Position numbers and translations under genes: made by a program. Shown piece after piece: positions 8,457-16,255 of a stretch of DNA of 64,000 nucleotides. This stretch comes from Actinomycetales bacterium SN12. GTDB taxonomy: Bacteria; Actinomycetota; Actinomycetes; Actinomycetales; Microbacteriaceae. The DNA is taken from NCBI GenBank assembly GCA_002837415.1, contig PJCV01000002.1:310001-374000 (forward strand), given 5' to 3'. Position 1 is the first letter of the stretch. Each line of letters opens with the position of its first letter. The notes below the pieces were generated by a model. The model was given only the letters and a program-made list of their open reading frames with translations, searched no databases and was not told the origin of the DNA.

Positions 8457-9932
8457 ATGTCTGCCGTCCACACCGGGTCGACTCCCGTCACGCGCCCTTC
8501 CGCAGGTCTCATCCCCGCGAAGGACATGGCCGTGATCTGGGTGCTGCTCACCGCCGCATTCGTCGCCATCCTCAACGAGACGACGATGGGCATGGCGATC
8601 CCGCACCTGATCAGCGATCTCGGCATCACACCCATCGCCGCGCAGTGGGTCACCAGCGCGTTCATGCTGACCATGGCCGTGGTGATCCCGATCACCGGCT
8701 TCCTGCTGCGTCGCTTCACGACGAGGCAGATGTTCATCGGGGCGATCACGCTGTTCTCGGTCGGCACGCTGATCGCCGCACTCGCCCCCGGGTTCGCCGT
8801 GCTGCTCGTGGCCCGCGTCGTGCAGGCATCCGGAACGGCGGTCATGATGCCCCTGCTGATGACCACCATCATGAACCTCGTGCCGGCGTCGTCGCGCGGC
8901 CGGATGATGGGCCGGGTGAGCATCGTGATGTCGCTCGCACCGGCGATCGGGCCCACGATGTCGGGTTTCCTGCTCGACCACTTCGGCTGGCGCGCGATCT
9001 TCGTGGTCGTGCTGCCGATCGCGCTGATCGCGATGTTCATCGGCTGGCGCTGGCTGACGAACGTCGGCGAGACCATGCACGCCCCGATCGACCTGCTCTC
9101 GGTGGTGCTGTCGGCCTTCGGCTTCGGCGGACTCGTGTTCGGCCTGAGCCAGATCGGCAGCCTGGGCAGCGGAGCCGGCGGGACGCCCATGACGATCGCA
9201 CTCGCGGTCGGCGTGGTCGGGCTCGCGCTGTTCCTCTGGCGCCAGGTGCTGCTGCAGCGCGGGGACGACGCGCTGCTCGACCTGCGTGTGTTCGCCTCGA
9301 GGGACTTCTCGCTGTCGATGATCCAGATGTTCCTGCTGTCGCTTGCGTTCTTCGGCAGCATCACGGTGATCCCGCTGTTCCTGCAGGATGCCCTGCAGCT
9401 GAAGGCGCTCGATGCCGGTCTGGTCGTGCTGCCCGGAGCCCTGGCCATGGGTCTGCTCGGCCCGGTCATCGGCCGCATCTACGACAGTCACGGCACCCGC
9501 ATCCTGCTCATCCCCGGGTCCATCCTCGCCGCGTCGATGCTGTGGCTGTTCACGACGGTGACCGTCGACAGCTCGATCTGGCTGGTGCTGGTCGCTCAGA
9601 CGCTGCTCTCGGTCGGCCTCGCGCTGTCGTTCACTCCCCTGTTCACGGCGTCGCTCGCCTCCCTCAAGCCGAAGTTCTACTCGTACGGCAGCGCCGTCAT
9701 CGGCACCATCCAGCAGGTCGCCGGCGCGGCGGGGATCGCCGTCATGATGGCCGTCTTCACAGCTGCGGTGAACGCCGGCGGCGGCACCGAGGTGCCCGAG
9801 GCCGTGGCGGCAGGCACCCGCATGTCGGTCACGATCGGCGCCGTCATCGCGTCCGTCACGATCATCGGCGCGTTCCTGATCCGCAAGCCCGAGGACGACG
9901 GCGAGAGCGCACCCACGCACGGCGCTCACTGA
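8457..9932 (+). CDS. MFS transporter, DHA2 (EmrB/QacA-like, 14-helix) type
   Basis: A 491-residue multidrug-type permease with about fourteen hydrophobic segments. The segment NETTMGMAIPHLISDLG with following QWVTSAF is the characteristic first loop of DHA2 exporters, and LLRRFTTRQMF is the loop 2-3 motif. The ATG at 8457 is preceded by a clear GAGGAG ribosome-binding site about six bases upstream, which rules out the longer in-frame extension to 8334. A TAGGAT hexamer near 8357 could be its -10 box, giving a leader of roughly 90 bases. It is divergent from the ABC exporter. Confidence 0.92.
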   Translation: MSAVHTGSTPVTRPSAGLIPAKDMAVIWVLLTAAFVAILNETTMGMAIPHLISDLGITPIAAQWVTSAFMLTMAVVIPITGFLLRRFTTRQMFIGAITLFSVGTLIAALAPGFAVLLVARVVQASGTAVMMPLLMTTIMNLVPASSRGRMMGRVSIVMSLAPAIGPTMSGFLLDHFGWRAIFVVVLPIALIAMFIGWRWLTNVGETMHAPIDLLSVVLSAFGFGGLVFGLSQIGSLGSGAGGTPMTIALAVGVVGLALFLWRQVLLQRGDDALLDLRVFASRDFSLSMIQMFLLSLAFFGSITVIPLFLQDALQLKALDAGLVVLPGALAMGLLGPVIGRIYDSHGTRILLIPGSILAASMLWLFTTVTVDSSIWLVLVAQTLLSVGLALSFTPLFTASLASLKPKFYSYGSAVIGTIQQVAGAAGIAVMMAVFTAAVNAGGGTEVPEAVAAGTRMSVTIGAVIASVTIIGAFLIRKPEDDGESAPTHGAH

Positions 9933-9960
9933 CGCTCTTCCGCCGGGGCAGGCGGCGGAG

Positions 9961-9966
9961 TACCGT
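9961..9966 (+). promoter_or_regulatory. -10 box, leaderless promoter of the AhpD-like gene
   Basis: TACCGT is followed by seven bases and then the ATG at 9974. Confidence 0.5.
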
Positions 9967-9973
9967 CCGCTTC

Positions 9974-10558
9974 ATGATCATCGCCACACCGGCGCCCGAG
10001 GACGCCACTGGACCGGTCGCGGCCATGTACGAGGACGACCTCGTGGCCGACGGCTTCGTGCATTCCTACACCGCTGCGATGGCGGTGAACCCCGAGGCGC
10101 ACGACGCGTTCGTGGCGCTGGTGAGGACAGTGGTGCCCTCCATCGGCGTTCGGATCTACGAAGCCGCCACGCTGGGCGCCGCCCGAGCCATCGGGTCATC
10201 CCACTGCCTGATCGCCCACGGACGCAAGTCGATGAAAGCGGGCGTCGTCGACGAAGCCGGTCTGCGGGCCTTCGCCGCCGACGACGACTCCGCCTTCACC
10301 GGCGCCGAGCAGGCGGTGATCCGCTATGCGGAGCGGCTCTCGACCTCGCCTCGGGAGATGACGGATGCCGATACCGCGGAGCTGCGCGGACACGGCTTCA
10401 CCGACAGGCAGATCGTCGACATCACGCTCGCCGCCGGGCTGCGCAATCACTTCAGCCGTTCGCTGCTGGCGCTCGCGGGGCCGCTCGAGGACGATCCCCT
10501 GATCGCGCCGGAACTCGCTGCCGCGCTCCGCCATCGCGCGGAAGGCGACGCGGAATAG
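9974..10558 (+). CDS. carboxymuconolactone decarboxylase/AhpD-like family protein
   Basis: A 194-residue all-helical protein of the AhpD-like superfamily. The segment ARAIGSSHCLIAHGRK near residues 75-90 corresponds to the AhpD active site, but the usual CxxC is SxxC: only the second cysteine (in SHC) and the following histidine are kept. The C-terminal half (TGAEQAVIRYAERLS, GFTDRQIVDITL) matches the peroxidase-related subgroup. Peroxidase activity by the normal two-cysteine mechanism is therefore doubtful. A good -10 box sits seven bases before the ATG. Confidence 0.78.
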   Translation: MIIATPAPEDATGPVAAMYEDDLVADGFVHSYTAAMAVNPEAHDAFVALVRTVVPSIGVRIYEAATLGAARAIGSSHCLIAHGRKSMKAGVVDEAGLRAFAADDDSAFTGAEQAVIRYAERLSTSPREMTDADTAELRGHGFTDRQIVDITLAAGLRNHFSRSLLALAGPLEDDPLIAPELAAALRHRAEGDAE

Positions 10559-10564
10559 ACGGGT

Positions 10565-10774
10565 TCAGTCCGCGTCGGAGCCGGATGCCGTGGCATCCTG
10601 GGCGTCGACGGGCGCCTGCCCGCCAACCGCGCCCTCAGCGCCCGCCGACACGGCGGGCGGCAGCGTGCAGTGCCCGTCGGCGCACACGCCGGCAGCATCC
10701 GCGCCGATCAGCTGCAGCGCCGGCGGTGCTGCGAGGATGCGCGACGGGCTCTGGGGTGCCTGATTCTCTGGCAT
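10565..10774 (-). CDS. small protein with a CxxxxC motif, function unknown
   Basis: A 69-residue product from the ATG at 10774. It has an Ala/Pro/Gln-rich N-terminus and a single distinctive motif, GVCADGHCTLPP, near residues 34-45, followed by an acidic Ala/Gly-rich tail. No known domain is recognised. A TACGAT hexamer lies exactly six bases upstream of the ATG, the same promoter geometry as its neighbours, which supports this short frame over the longer overlapping one. The two cysteines could bind metal or form a disulfide; that is only inference. Confidence 0.55.
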   Translation of the reverse strand: MPENQAPQSPSRILAAPPALQLIGADAAGVCADGHCTLPPAVSAGAEGAVGGQAPVDAQDATASGSDAD

Positions 10775-10780
10775 CCCTCG

Positions 10781-10786
10781 ATCGTA
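10781..10786 (-). promoter_or_regulatory. -10 box, leaderless promoter of the small CxxxxC gene
   Basis: On the minus strand TACGAT is followed by six bases and the ATG at 10774. Confidence 0.45.
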
Positions 10787-10863
10787 CGCCTGCGCACAGT
10801 CGCGGGACGAGAGCAGCGGATCGCGCGGCCGCAAGCCTCTCGTCTCGCGCCGGATCGGACGTG

Positions 10864-10869
10864 TAGCGT
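10864..10869 (+). promoter_or_regulatory. -10 box of the DUF6328 gene
   Basis: TAGCGT lies eight bases upstream of the ATG at 10878, giving a leader of at most one or two bases. Confidence 0.45.
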
Positions 10870-10877
10870 CCGATGTC

Positions 10878-11363
10878 ATGAACGACCCGCACGCCGACGC
10901 CCAGCACGACGGGCGCGACGAGACCGCCACCGAGCGCGCCGACCGCAACTGGGAGGAGCTGATGCAGGAGCTGCGCGTCATGCAGACGGGCACGCAGATC
11001 CTCACCGGCTTCCTGCTCGCCGTCGCCTTCCAGCCGCTCTTCAAGGATCTGTCCGACCAGCAGCGCCTTCTCTACATCGTGCTGGTGCTGCTCGCCGCGA
11101 CGGCAACCATCCTCGCCCTCACCCCGGTCGGGATGCATCGCGTGCTGTTCGCCCAGGGACGCAAGGCCGAGCTCGTGCAGGCCGCGCATCGGATCGTGAA
11201 GGCCAACATGGTCGTGATCGCCGCGCTCACGGTCGGGATCACCGTCCTCATCATCGACTTCACCTTCAACCACGTCTTCGCGTTCATCGCGGGCGGGGCC
11301 GGCCTCGTCGTCATCCTGCTGCTGTGGCTCGGGCTGCCCCTGCTGCTGCGCCGGGACCGCTGA
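10878..11363 (+). CDS. DUF6328 family membrane protein
   Basis: A 161-residue protein with a hydrophilic, acidic N-terminus, the family signature NWEELMQELRVMQTGTQILTG split over residues 25-45, and four hydrophobic segments (about 42-57, 65-85, 112-130, 133-155). It is an inner-membrane protein of unknown function. Family members have sometimes been labelled sodium:proton antiporters, but nothing in the sequence supports that. Confidence 0.8.
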   Translation: MNDPHADAQHDGRDETATERADRNWEELMQELRVMQTGTQILTGFLLAVAFQPLFKDLSDQQRLLYIVLVLLAATATILALTPVGMHRVLFAQGRKAELVQAAHRIVKANMVVIAALTVGITVLIIDFTFNHVFAFIAGGAGLVVILLLWLGLPLLLRRDR

Positions 11364-11509
11364 GCGCTCGCCCGCCGCCCGGCGTGGACGCGCTGGGTGT
11401 GAAACCCCTCAGAGTCCCCCGCTGAGCTTGAAACCGGGCGGGCGGGTGCGGAATCGTGGCACGCACATCGCGCCGTACGGTGCGGTGTCCGCAACCGGAA
11501 GGAGAGCCC

Positions 11510-11800
11510 ATGCTCACCCTGACCGAGAACGCAAACACGATCGCGGCGACCATCGTCGCCCAGCAGAGCACGACGCCGGATGCCGGACTTCGCATCCACT
11601 CGTCGGGCACCGAGACCGAGCCGCGCTTCGCGGTGACGGTCGCCCCCACGCCCGAGCCGGGCGACTCCATCATCGGCGACGAGGAGATCCGCGTGTTCCT
11701 CGAGAAGGTTGCCGCAGACGCCCTCGACGACAAGGTGCTCGACGCCTCGGTCGACGAGCAGGGCGCTGTGTCGTTCAGCCTGCTGCCGCAGCCGGCCTGA
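11510..11800 (+). CDS. HesB/IscA-like protein without cysteines
   Basis: A 96-residue protein of the HesB/A-type carrier fold as found in actinobacteria: MLTLTENANTIAATIV, then GLRIHSS and the strands RFAVTVAP, and the segment VSFSLLPQP at the end. True A-type carriers hold Fe-S clusters through one Cys and a C-terminal CxC; this protein contains no cysteine at all, so cluster binding by the standard mode is impossible. The ATG follows a GGAGAG ribosome-binding site; the longer in-frame start at 11456 lacks one. It ends nine bases before a strong terminator. Confidence 0.7.
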   Translation: MLTLTENANTIAATIVAQQSTTPDAGLRIHSSGTETEPRFAVTVAPTPEPGDSIIGDEEIRVFLEKVAADALDDKVLDASVDEQGAVSFSLLPQPA

Positions 11801-11809
11801 GTGCCGCCC

Positions 11810-11851
11810 AAGACGAGGGCCGTCACCCGATCGGGTGACGGCCCTCGTCTT
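11810..11851. terminator. perfect hairpin between convergent genes
   Basis: A 19-bp perfect inverted repeat (AAGACGAGGGCCGTCACCC and its complement) with a four-base GATC loop, placed between the HesB-like gene and dps. The flanking A and T bases make it usable in both directions. Confidence 0.85.
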
Positions 11852-11863
11852 GTCTGCGCGCGG

Positions 11864-12436
11864 TCAGGCCGCAGGGGTGCGGTTCTCGGCGCTGACCATC
11901 CAGGCGAACTGCTCGAGCTTCTCGATGATCGCGTGCAGGACGTCCGCTGAGGTGGGGTCCTCATCGTCGACCTGGTCGTGCACACGACGCATGGTCGCCA
12001 CCGTCGCCTCGAGCCGCTCGGTGATCAGATCGATCGTGTCGGTGGTCGAGACCTCGCCCGTGGGGAACTCGGGCAGGGTGGTCGTCTTGGCTACGGTCGC
12101 GCTGCGCCCGTCCGGGGCCGCGTGCAGTGCGCGCAGGCGCTCAGCCACGGTGTCGCCGAAGGTGCGCGCGGCCTCGATGATCTCGTCCAGCTGCAGGTGC
12201 GTGTCGCGGAAGTTGCGACCGACGACGTTCCAGTGCGCCTGCTTGCCCTGCACGGACAGCTCGATGAGGTCGACGAGCACGGCCTGCAGATCGCGGATGA
12301 GGTCGGGCGACGCCTGGAAGCCCTTCTCGGCGTTCTCCAGTGGCGTGCTCTCAGCGGCATCCTTCGTCTTGGCCGCATCCTTCGTCTTCGTGCCGGCGCT
12401 CTTGGACTTCTGGGTCGCGGTGCTCTTGGCTGCCAT
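11864..12436 (-). CDS. dps: Dps-family ferritin-like DNA-binding protein
   Basis: Forms dodecamers that oxidise and store iron and protect DNA under starvation or oxidative stress. The 190-residue product has a Lys/Ala/Thr-rich N-terminal tail of about 35 residues (AAKSTATQKSKSAGTKTKD), the type of tail that binds DNA in Dps, then the ferroxidase motif HWNVVGRNFRDTHLQLDE near residues 70-87. The ATG at 12436 is chosen because an AGAGGTGG ribosome-binding site precedes it; a GTG three codons upstream is too close to that site. It shares a 176-base intergenic region with the divergent acyltransferase gene. Confidence 0.93.
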   Translation of the reverse strand: MAAKSTATQKSKSAGTKTKDAAKTKDAAESTPLENAEKGFQASPDLIRDLQAVLVDLIELSVQGKQAHWNVVGRNFRDTHLQLDEIIEAARTFGDTVAERLRALHAAPDGRSATVAKTTTLPEFPTGEVSTTDTIDLITERLEATVATMRRVHDQVDDEDPTSADVLHAIIEKLEQFAWMVSAENRTPAA

Positions 12437-12600
12437 GAATACCACCTCTGCCTTCTGCGCGGCGCTGCGCGCCGCACGGTCCGTTGTGTGTTGCGCCCGA
12501 CGCTAACACCGGGCACCCAACAGCCTGAGGGGGTTGATTTCGACGCGCAGACCCGCCAGCCGTCGCCGGAGCCATGCCGACGTGCGCATATCGGCTGCCG

Positions 12601-12606
12601 TAGCGT
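12601..12606 (+). promoter_or_regulatory. -10 box, leaderless promoter of the acyltransferase gene
   Basis: TAGCGT is followed by six bases and the ATG at 12613. Confidence 0.5.
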
Positions 12607-12612
12607 GGATGG

Positions 12613-13179
12613 ATGCTTCGACGTCTGACCGCGCGGATCTTCTGGCTCTGCAGCCGCTGGACTCTTCGGACCCACCCCGCACCGACGCAGCCGACCGTGC
12701 TGATCGGCGCCCCGCACACCTCGAACTGGGACTTCGTCCTCATGCTCGGGATCGCCTGGCGGCTCGGCGTCGACGTGCGATGGCTGGGCAAGAAGAGCCT
12801 GTTCCACGGCTGGCGGGGACCGGTCATGCGCGCGCTCGGAGGCATCCCGGTCGATCGCGATGATCCCGGCCGGGTGGTCGGGGATGTCGTGGCGCAGGTG
12901 CGACAGGGCGAGGTGTTCGGGCTGGTCGTCACCCCGGACGGCACCCGCAGGGGCCACACCCATTGGAAGTCGGGCTTCTACCGCATCGCCAGGGAGACGG
13001 GGATGCCCGTGACTCTCGGCTATGTCGACCGCACGACCATGACGTGCGGCCTCGGCCCGACCATCGAGCTCACCGGCGACATCCCGGCGGACATGGAGCG
13101 CATCCGTGCGTTCTATGCCGACAAGGCGGGCCTGCGTCCCGCGCACCGCGTCGAGCCCAGGCTGCGCGAAGAGGGATGA
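12613..13179 (+). CDS. PlsC-like lysophospholipid acyltransferase
   Basis: A 188-residue acyltransferase of the glycerol-phosphate acyltransferase superfamily. The catalytic H(x)4D box is HTSNWD (His35, Asp40), the LGKKSLF and GGIPVDRDD segments match motifs II and III, and TPDGTRRG corresponds to the substrate-binding motif. It is shorter than true 1-acylglycerol-3-phosphate acyltransferases (about 240 residues) and has no clear membrane helix, so the acceptor lipid is uncertain. It is probably co-transcribed with the GNAT gene eight bases downstream. Confidence 0.85.
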   Translation: MLRRLTARIFWLCSRWTLRTHPAPTQPTVLIGAPHTSNWDFVLMLGIAWRLGVDVRWLGKKSLFHGWRGPVMRALGGIPVDRDDPGRVVGDVVAQVRQGEVFGLVVTPDGTRRGHTHWKSGFYRIARETGMPVTLGYVDRTTMTCGLGPTIELTGDIPADMERIRAFYADKAGLRPAHRVEPRLREEG

Positions 13180-13186
13180 TGGAGGC

Positions 13187-13657
13187 ATGGCCTCTCTCGA
13201 CGTGACGTACGCCCCGATCTCGACCGACGACGCCGGTGAGGTGCTGACCCTGCAGCGGGCCGCCTTCGTCTCGGAGGCGCAGATCTACGGCAGCGCCGAC
13301 ATGCCGCCGCTGACGCAGACGCTCGAGGCTGTGCAGGCGGAACTCGCCGACTGCTACGGCTGGACAGCGCGGGTCGGCGGGAGGCTCGTCGGCGCGCTGC
13401 GCGGACGCATCGACGGCGATCTCCTGCTGGTGGGCAGGATCGCGATCGCTCCCGATCTGCAGGGCGAGGGCATCGGCCGGGGGCTGCTCGATGTAGCCGA
13501 GCGAGAGAGCGGAGCGGCGCACGCCGAGCTGTTCACCGGCAGTCTGAGCGAGGCGAACATTCGCCTGTACGAGAAGTGCGGCTACAGCGCCAGCGAACGA
13601 GTGCCTCAGGACGACGGCACCGAGCAGATCTTCATGCGGAAGGATCTGCGCGGCTGA
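13187..13657 (+). CDS. GNAT-family N-acetyltransferase
   Basis: A 156-residue single-domain GNAT. Motif A is visible as VGRIAIAPDLQGEGIGRGLL (acetyl-CoA pyrophosphate loop) around residues 85-104, followed by NIRLYEKCGY, the usual motif B. The substrate cannot be predicted. A GATGGAG ribosome-binding site precedes the ATG at 13187, excluding the longer frame that overlaps the acyltransferase gene. Confidence 0.85.
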   Translation: MASLDVTYAPISTDDAGEVLTLQRAAFVSEAQIYGSADMPPLTQTLEAVQAELADCYGWTARVGGRLVGALRGRIDGDLLLVGRIAIAPDLQGEGIGRGLLDVAERESGAAHAELFTGSLSEANIRLYEKCGYSASERVPQDDGTEQIFMRKDLRG

Positions 13658-13661
13658 CCAG

Positions 13662-14165
13662 TCAGCCTATGAGGTAGGCAAGGCCTCGACCATCGCGGGC
13701 GATCTGTGCGGTGAAGCGCACCGCACGCTCCAGGAAGTCCAAGACGTACGAGCCGTCACGCTCGGGATCATGGACGCCGACCGCCTCGCATCGCAGTTCA
13801 TCTCGAAGATTCGCAACATCGTGGGCGATCGCTGGAACGTCGGCCGGGGCGATCGCTCGAACCCAGGGGTCCCAACCAAGTTCATGCCAATCGACGTGAC
13901 CTTCGAACATCCGGAAGGCGGGCCGCGGCGCCTCTTGCGCGGCCTGCGGGGCCGTCAACCACTGCAGGTTCGACCAGGCCTTATCGAGATAGAGCATCTC
14001 GGTCTTCGGCACGGACTGCTCGAAGTTCGTGACAGCGATCGTGGCCCCGTGAGGCATGCCCCATGCATCTGCTAGCGGATCATCGCTGATCATGCTTTGC
14101 GGATCGGCAAGAGCCTGCTCGGTCAAGTCTGCATCGAACGCGTATGCGTAGTATCTGATACCCAT
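13662..14165 (-). CDS. DUF1877-like (YfbM-type) protein
   Basis: A 167-residue soluble protein starting MGIRYYAYAFDAD. The central LYLDKAWSNLQWL segment recalls the Y-DK-W-x-x-L-H/Q-x-L core of DUF1877/YfbM proteins, whose function is unknown. Base use in this gene and the following 90 bases is noticeably less GC-biased at third positions than in its neighbours, hinting at later acquisition. It is convergent with the GNAT gene, four bases apart. The family call is moderate. Confidence 0.55.
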   Translation of the reverse strand: MGIRYYAYAFDADLTEQALADPQSMISDDPLADAWGMPHGATIAVTNFEQSVPKTEMLYLDKAWSNLQWLTAPQAAQEAPRPAFRMFEGHVDWHELGWDPWVRAIAPADVPAIAHDVANLRDELRCEAVGVHDPERDGSYVLDFLERAVRFTAQIARDGRGLAYLIG

Positions 14166-14253
14166 GCGCCCATGCTCGGGCACCGGCTCTCCACCGCCGC
14201 TGCCGATAGCCAGTCGCGGTGCACAACTTTGAAACAGGGTGCCCTGTGGAGGG

Positions 14254-14823
14254 TCAGTCCCAGTCGAGGTACTCCTCGATCACGACGGCAGCCTCGATCG
14301 GGTGCGTCGCGACGAAGTAGTGGTCGGCTTCGGGGATGCGGGTGATCGTCGCGCGCTCGGGTGCGGTGGCCTGCAGCGCCTCGGCGTTCGCGGCCGGGGT
14401 GACGTCGTCGTTCTCCGCCTGGATGATCAGGACCGGGATGCCAGGGGCGAGCGGGATCTGCTCGTCTTCGACGCCGAGCATCAGCAGACCGTTGACCCGC
14501 TCGGGGTGCTCCACGGCGAAGATGCGGGCGATGGTGCTGCCGTGTCCGTGCCCGCCGATCCAGGTGTCTTCGATGTCAAGATCCTCGATCACCGCGGCCG
14601 CGTCCGCGGCGCGGTCGCCTGCGGTGAGGCCTTCGGCATCCGCGCGGGAGCCGATGCGCACCACGCGGAATCCGGCCTCTTCTGCGAGGTAGTGCGAGAT
14701 GACGCCGAGACCATCTGCCTCCAGGCTGCGGTCGGTGACCAGCACGAGCGTGACGGGACCTTCGCCCTCATCGACGAAGGGAACGGCGCGGCCTTCGGGT
14801 TCGAAGATGCGGGGCTGGGTCAC
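14254..14823 (-). CDS. alpha/beta-hydrolase-fold protein lacking the nucleophile serine
   Basis: A 189-residue protein with the hydrolase-fold order: strand VTLVLVTD, the elbow GGHGHGST near residues 107-114, MLGVEDEQ, then IPVLIIQAENDD (acid region) and EADHYF (catalytic His). At the elbow, where GxSxG is expected, the sequence is GHGHG, so the nucleophile position is glycine; the serine is two residues later. Catalysis may be lost or altered. The GTG at 14823 is preferred, as the open frame further upstream overlaps the divergent pdxH promoter region and is not conserved-looking. Confidence 0.65.
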   Translation of the reverse strand: MTQPRIFEPEGRAVPFVDEGEGPVTLVLVTDRSLEADGLGVISHYLAEEAGFRVVRIGSRADAEGLTAGDRAADAAAVIEDLDIEDTWIGGHGHGSTIARIFAVEHPERVNGLLMLGVEDEQIPLAPGIPVLIIQAENDDVTPAANAEALQATAPERATITRIPEADHYFVATHPIEAAVVIEEYLDWD

Positions 14824-14929
14824 GATGTGTGCTCGCTTCCGGTCGGTCGGTGGCGCGTCGATGGCCTCCCCCAGCGTACCGGGCGGCGTCGCGGTCGACG
14901 ACTTCGCGCGAGTCCGGCACCATGGGTGC

Positions 14930-15544
14930 ATGTCCTCTGCTCAGCCGCCCACGACCCCCTTCCCGCTCTTCGATGAATGGCTCGCCGAGGCGCGCAGCGC
15001 CGAAGCAACCGACCGTCCGTTCTCGGCCACGGCCATGACGCTCTCCACTGTCGCGCAGGTCGGGGATCAGTGGCGGCCGCGTTCGCGAATGGTGCTGCTG
15101 AAGGACTGGGACGAGCGCGGCTTCGTGTTCTTCACGCACGTCGACTCCGACAAGGGCCGGGAGCTCGCGACGTGCCCGCAGGCGTCGCTGGTGTTCCACT
15201 GGCCCGAGCTCGAGCGGCAGATCCGGGTGGAGGGCGGGGCGGCGCCGGTCACCCGCGAAGAGGTCGAGGCGTACCACGCCACCCGTCCGCGCGGATCGCA
15301 GCTGGGCGCATGGGCGTCGCGTCAGAGCCGGCCGATCGCCGACCGTGCGGAGCTGGAGGCGGCGGTCGCGCGGGTCGAGGAGCGCTTCGCGGATGCCGAG
15401 GTGCCGGCACCTCCGCACTGGGGCGGATTCCGGGTGGCTCCGGAACGCATCGAATTCTGGCAGGGCCGACGCTCGCGCCTGCACGACCGTCTTGTCTACC
15501 GGCTCGACGCGTCCGGCTGGAGGCAGGAGCTGCTGGCTCCGTGA
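14930..15544 (+). CDS. pdxH: pyridoxamine 5'-phosphate oxidase
   Basis: FMN enzyme that oxidises pyridoxine or pyridoxamine phosphate to pyridoxal phosphate. The 204-residue length fits the family. Visible signatures are RMVLLKDWDERGFVFFTH (FMN binding), SDKGREL, LVFHWPELERQIRVEG, and the C-terminal PxHWGGFRVAPERIEFWQG and RLHDR. Its final codons overlap the mug start (GTGA), so the two are translationally coupled. Confidence 0.95.
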   Translation: MSSAQPPTTPFPLFDEWLAEARSAEATDRPFSATAMTLSTVAQVGDQWRPRSRMVLLKDWDERGFVFFTHVDSDKGRELATCPQASLVFHWPELERQIRVEGGAAPVTREEVEAYHATRPRGSQLGAWASRQSRPIADRAELEAAVARVEERFADAEVPAPPHWGGFRVAPERIEFWQGRRSRLHDRLVYRLDASGWRQELLAP

Positions 15545-16236
15545 GCGCTCCAGGCCCTCCCCACCCTGCACCTGCGGCCGACTGGACACCGTGGCGATCC
15601 CCGTCGCCGCTCGACGGGCGACGGCCGAACCCCGCAGATCTCGCACACGCGGCAGCCGCGGGTCTCGGCCGCGACGACGTGCTCCCCTACCCGACCGATG
15701 AGGAGTCCGCCGGACGTGTGCGGCTGCTGATGGTCGGCATCAATCCCAGCCCGTGGACGGTGGCCGTCAATGCGCCCTTCGCACGCCCCGGAAACCGGTT
15801 CTGGCCGTCGCTGGCCGCAGCCGGTCTCACCGATGACGTGGTGGACGCCTCGCGCGGCCTGTCGCCGTCGGACGAGCGGATGCTGGCCGAGCGCGGCATC
15901 GGAATGACGAATCTCGTCGCCCGCCCCACGGCGCGCGCGGACGAGCTCGCAGCGCACGAGCTGCGCGCCGGCGGCCGCCGTCTGCTCGAGCGAGTGCGGG
16001 TGCTGCGTCCTGGTTCGGTCGCCATCGTGGGCATCACGGCGTTCCGCACCGCGTTCGCCTTGCCGCGCGCGCGTATGGGCGCGCAGGACACGGACGCGCT
16101 GAGCGGGTGGCCGAGGGGGATCCCGCTGTGGGTGGTGCCCAACCCGAGCGGGCTGAACGCGCACGAGACGGTTGAGAGCCTCGCAGAGTGGTGGCGCGAG
16201 GTGTGGGCGGCGAGCGCACCGGCATCCGCGCAGTAG
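15541..16236 (+). CDS. mug: G/U mismatch-specific uracil-DNA glycosylase (MUG)
   Basis: Removes uracil and related lesions opposite guanine. The 231-residue product contains the two MUG active-site motifs: GINPSP (residues 66-71, where the Asn activates water) and NPSGLNAH (201-208), the wedge that inserts into DNA. It has an extra N-terminal 45 residues rich in Pro and Ala compared with the E. coli enzyme. The GTG start overlaps the pdxH stop. Confidence 0.9.
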   Translation: MSAPGPPHPAPAADWTPWRSPSPLDGRRPNPADLAHAAAAGLGRDDVLPYPTDEESAGRVRLLMVGINPSPWTVAVNAPFARPGNRFWPSLAAAGLTDDVVDASRGLSPSDERMLAERGIGMTNLVARPTARADELAAHELRAGGRRLLERVRVLRPGSVAIVGITAFRTAFALPRARMGAQDTDALSGWPRGIPLWVVPNPSGLNAHETVESLAEWWREVWAASAPASAQ

Positions 16237-16255
16237 TGATCTGCCCGCGCTGGGG

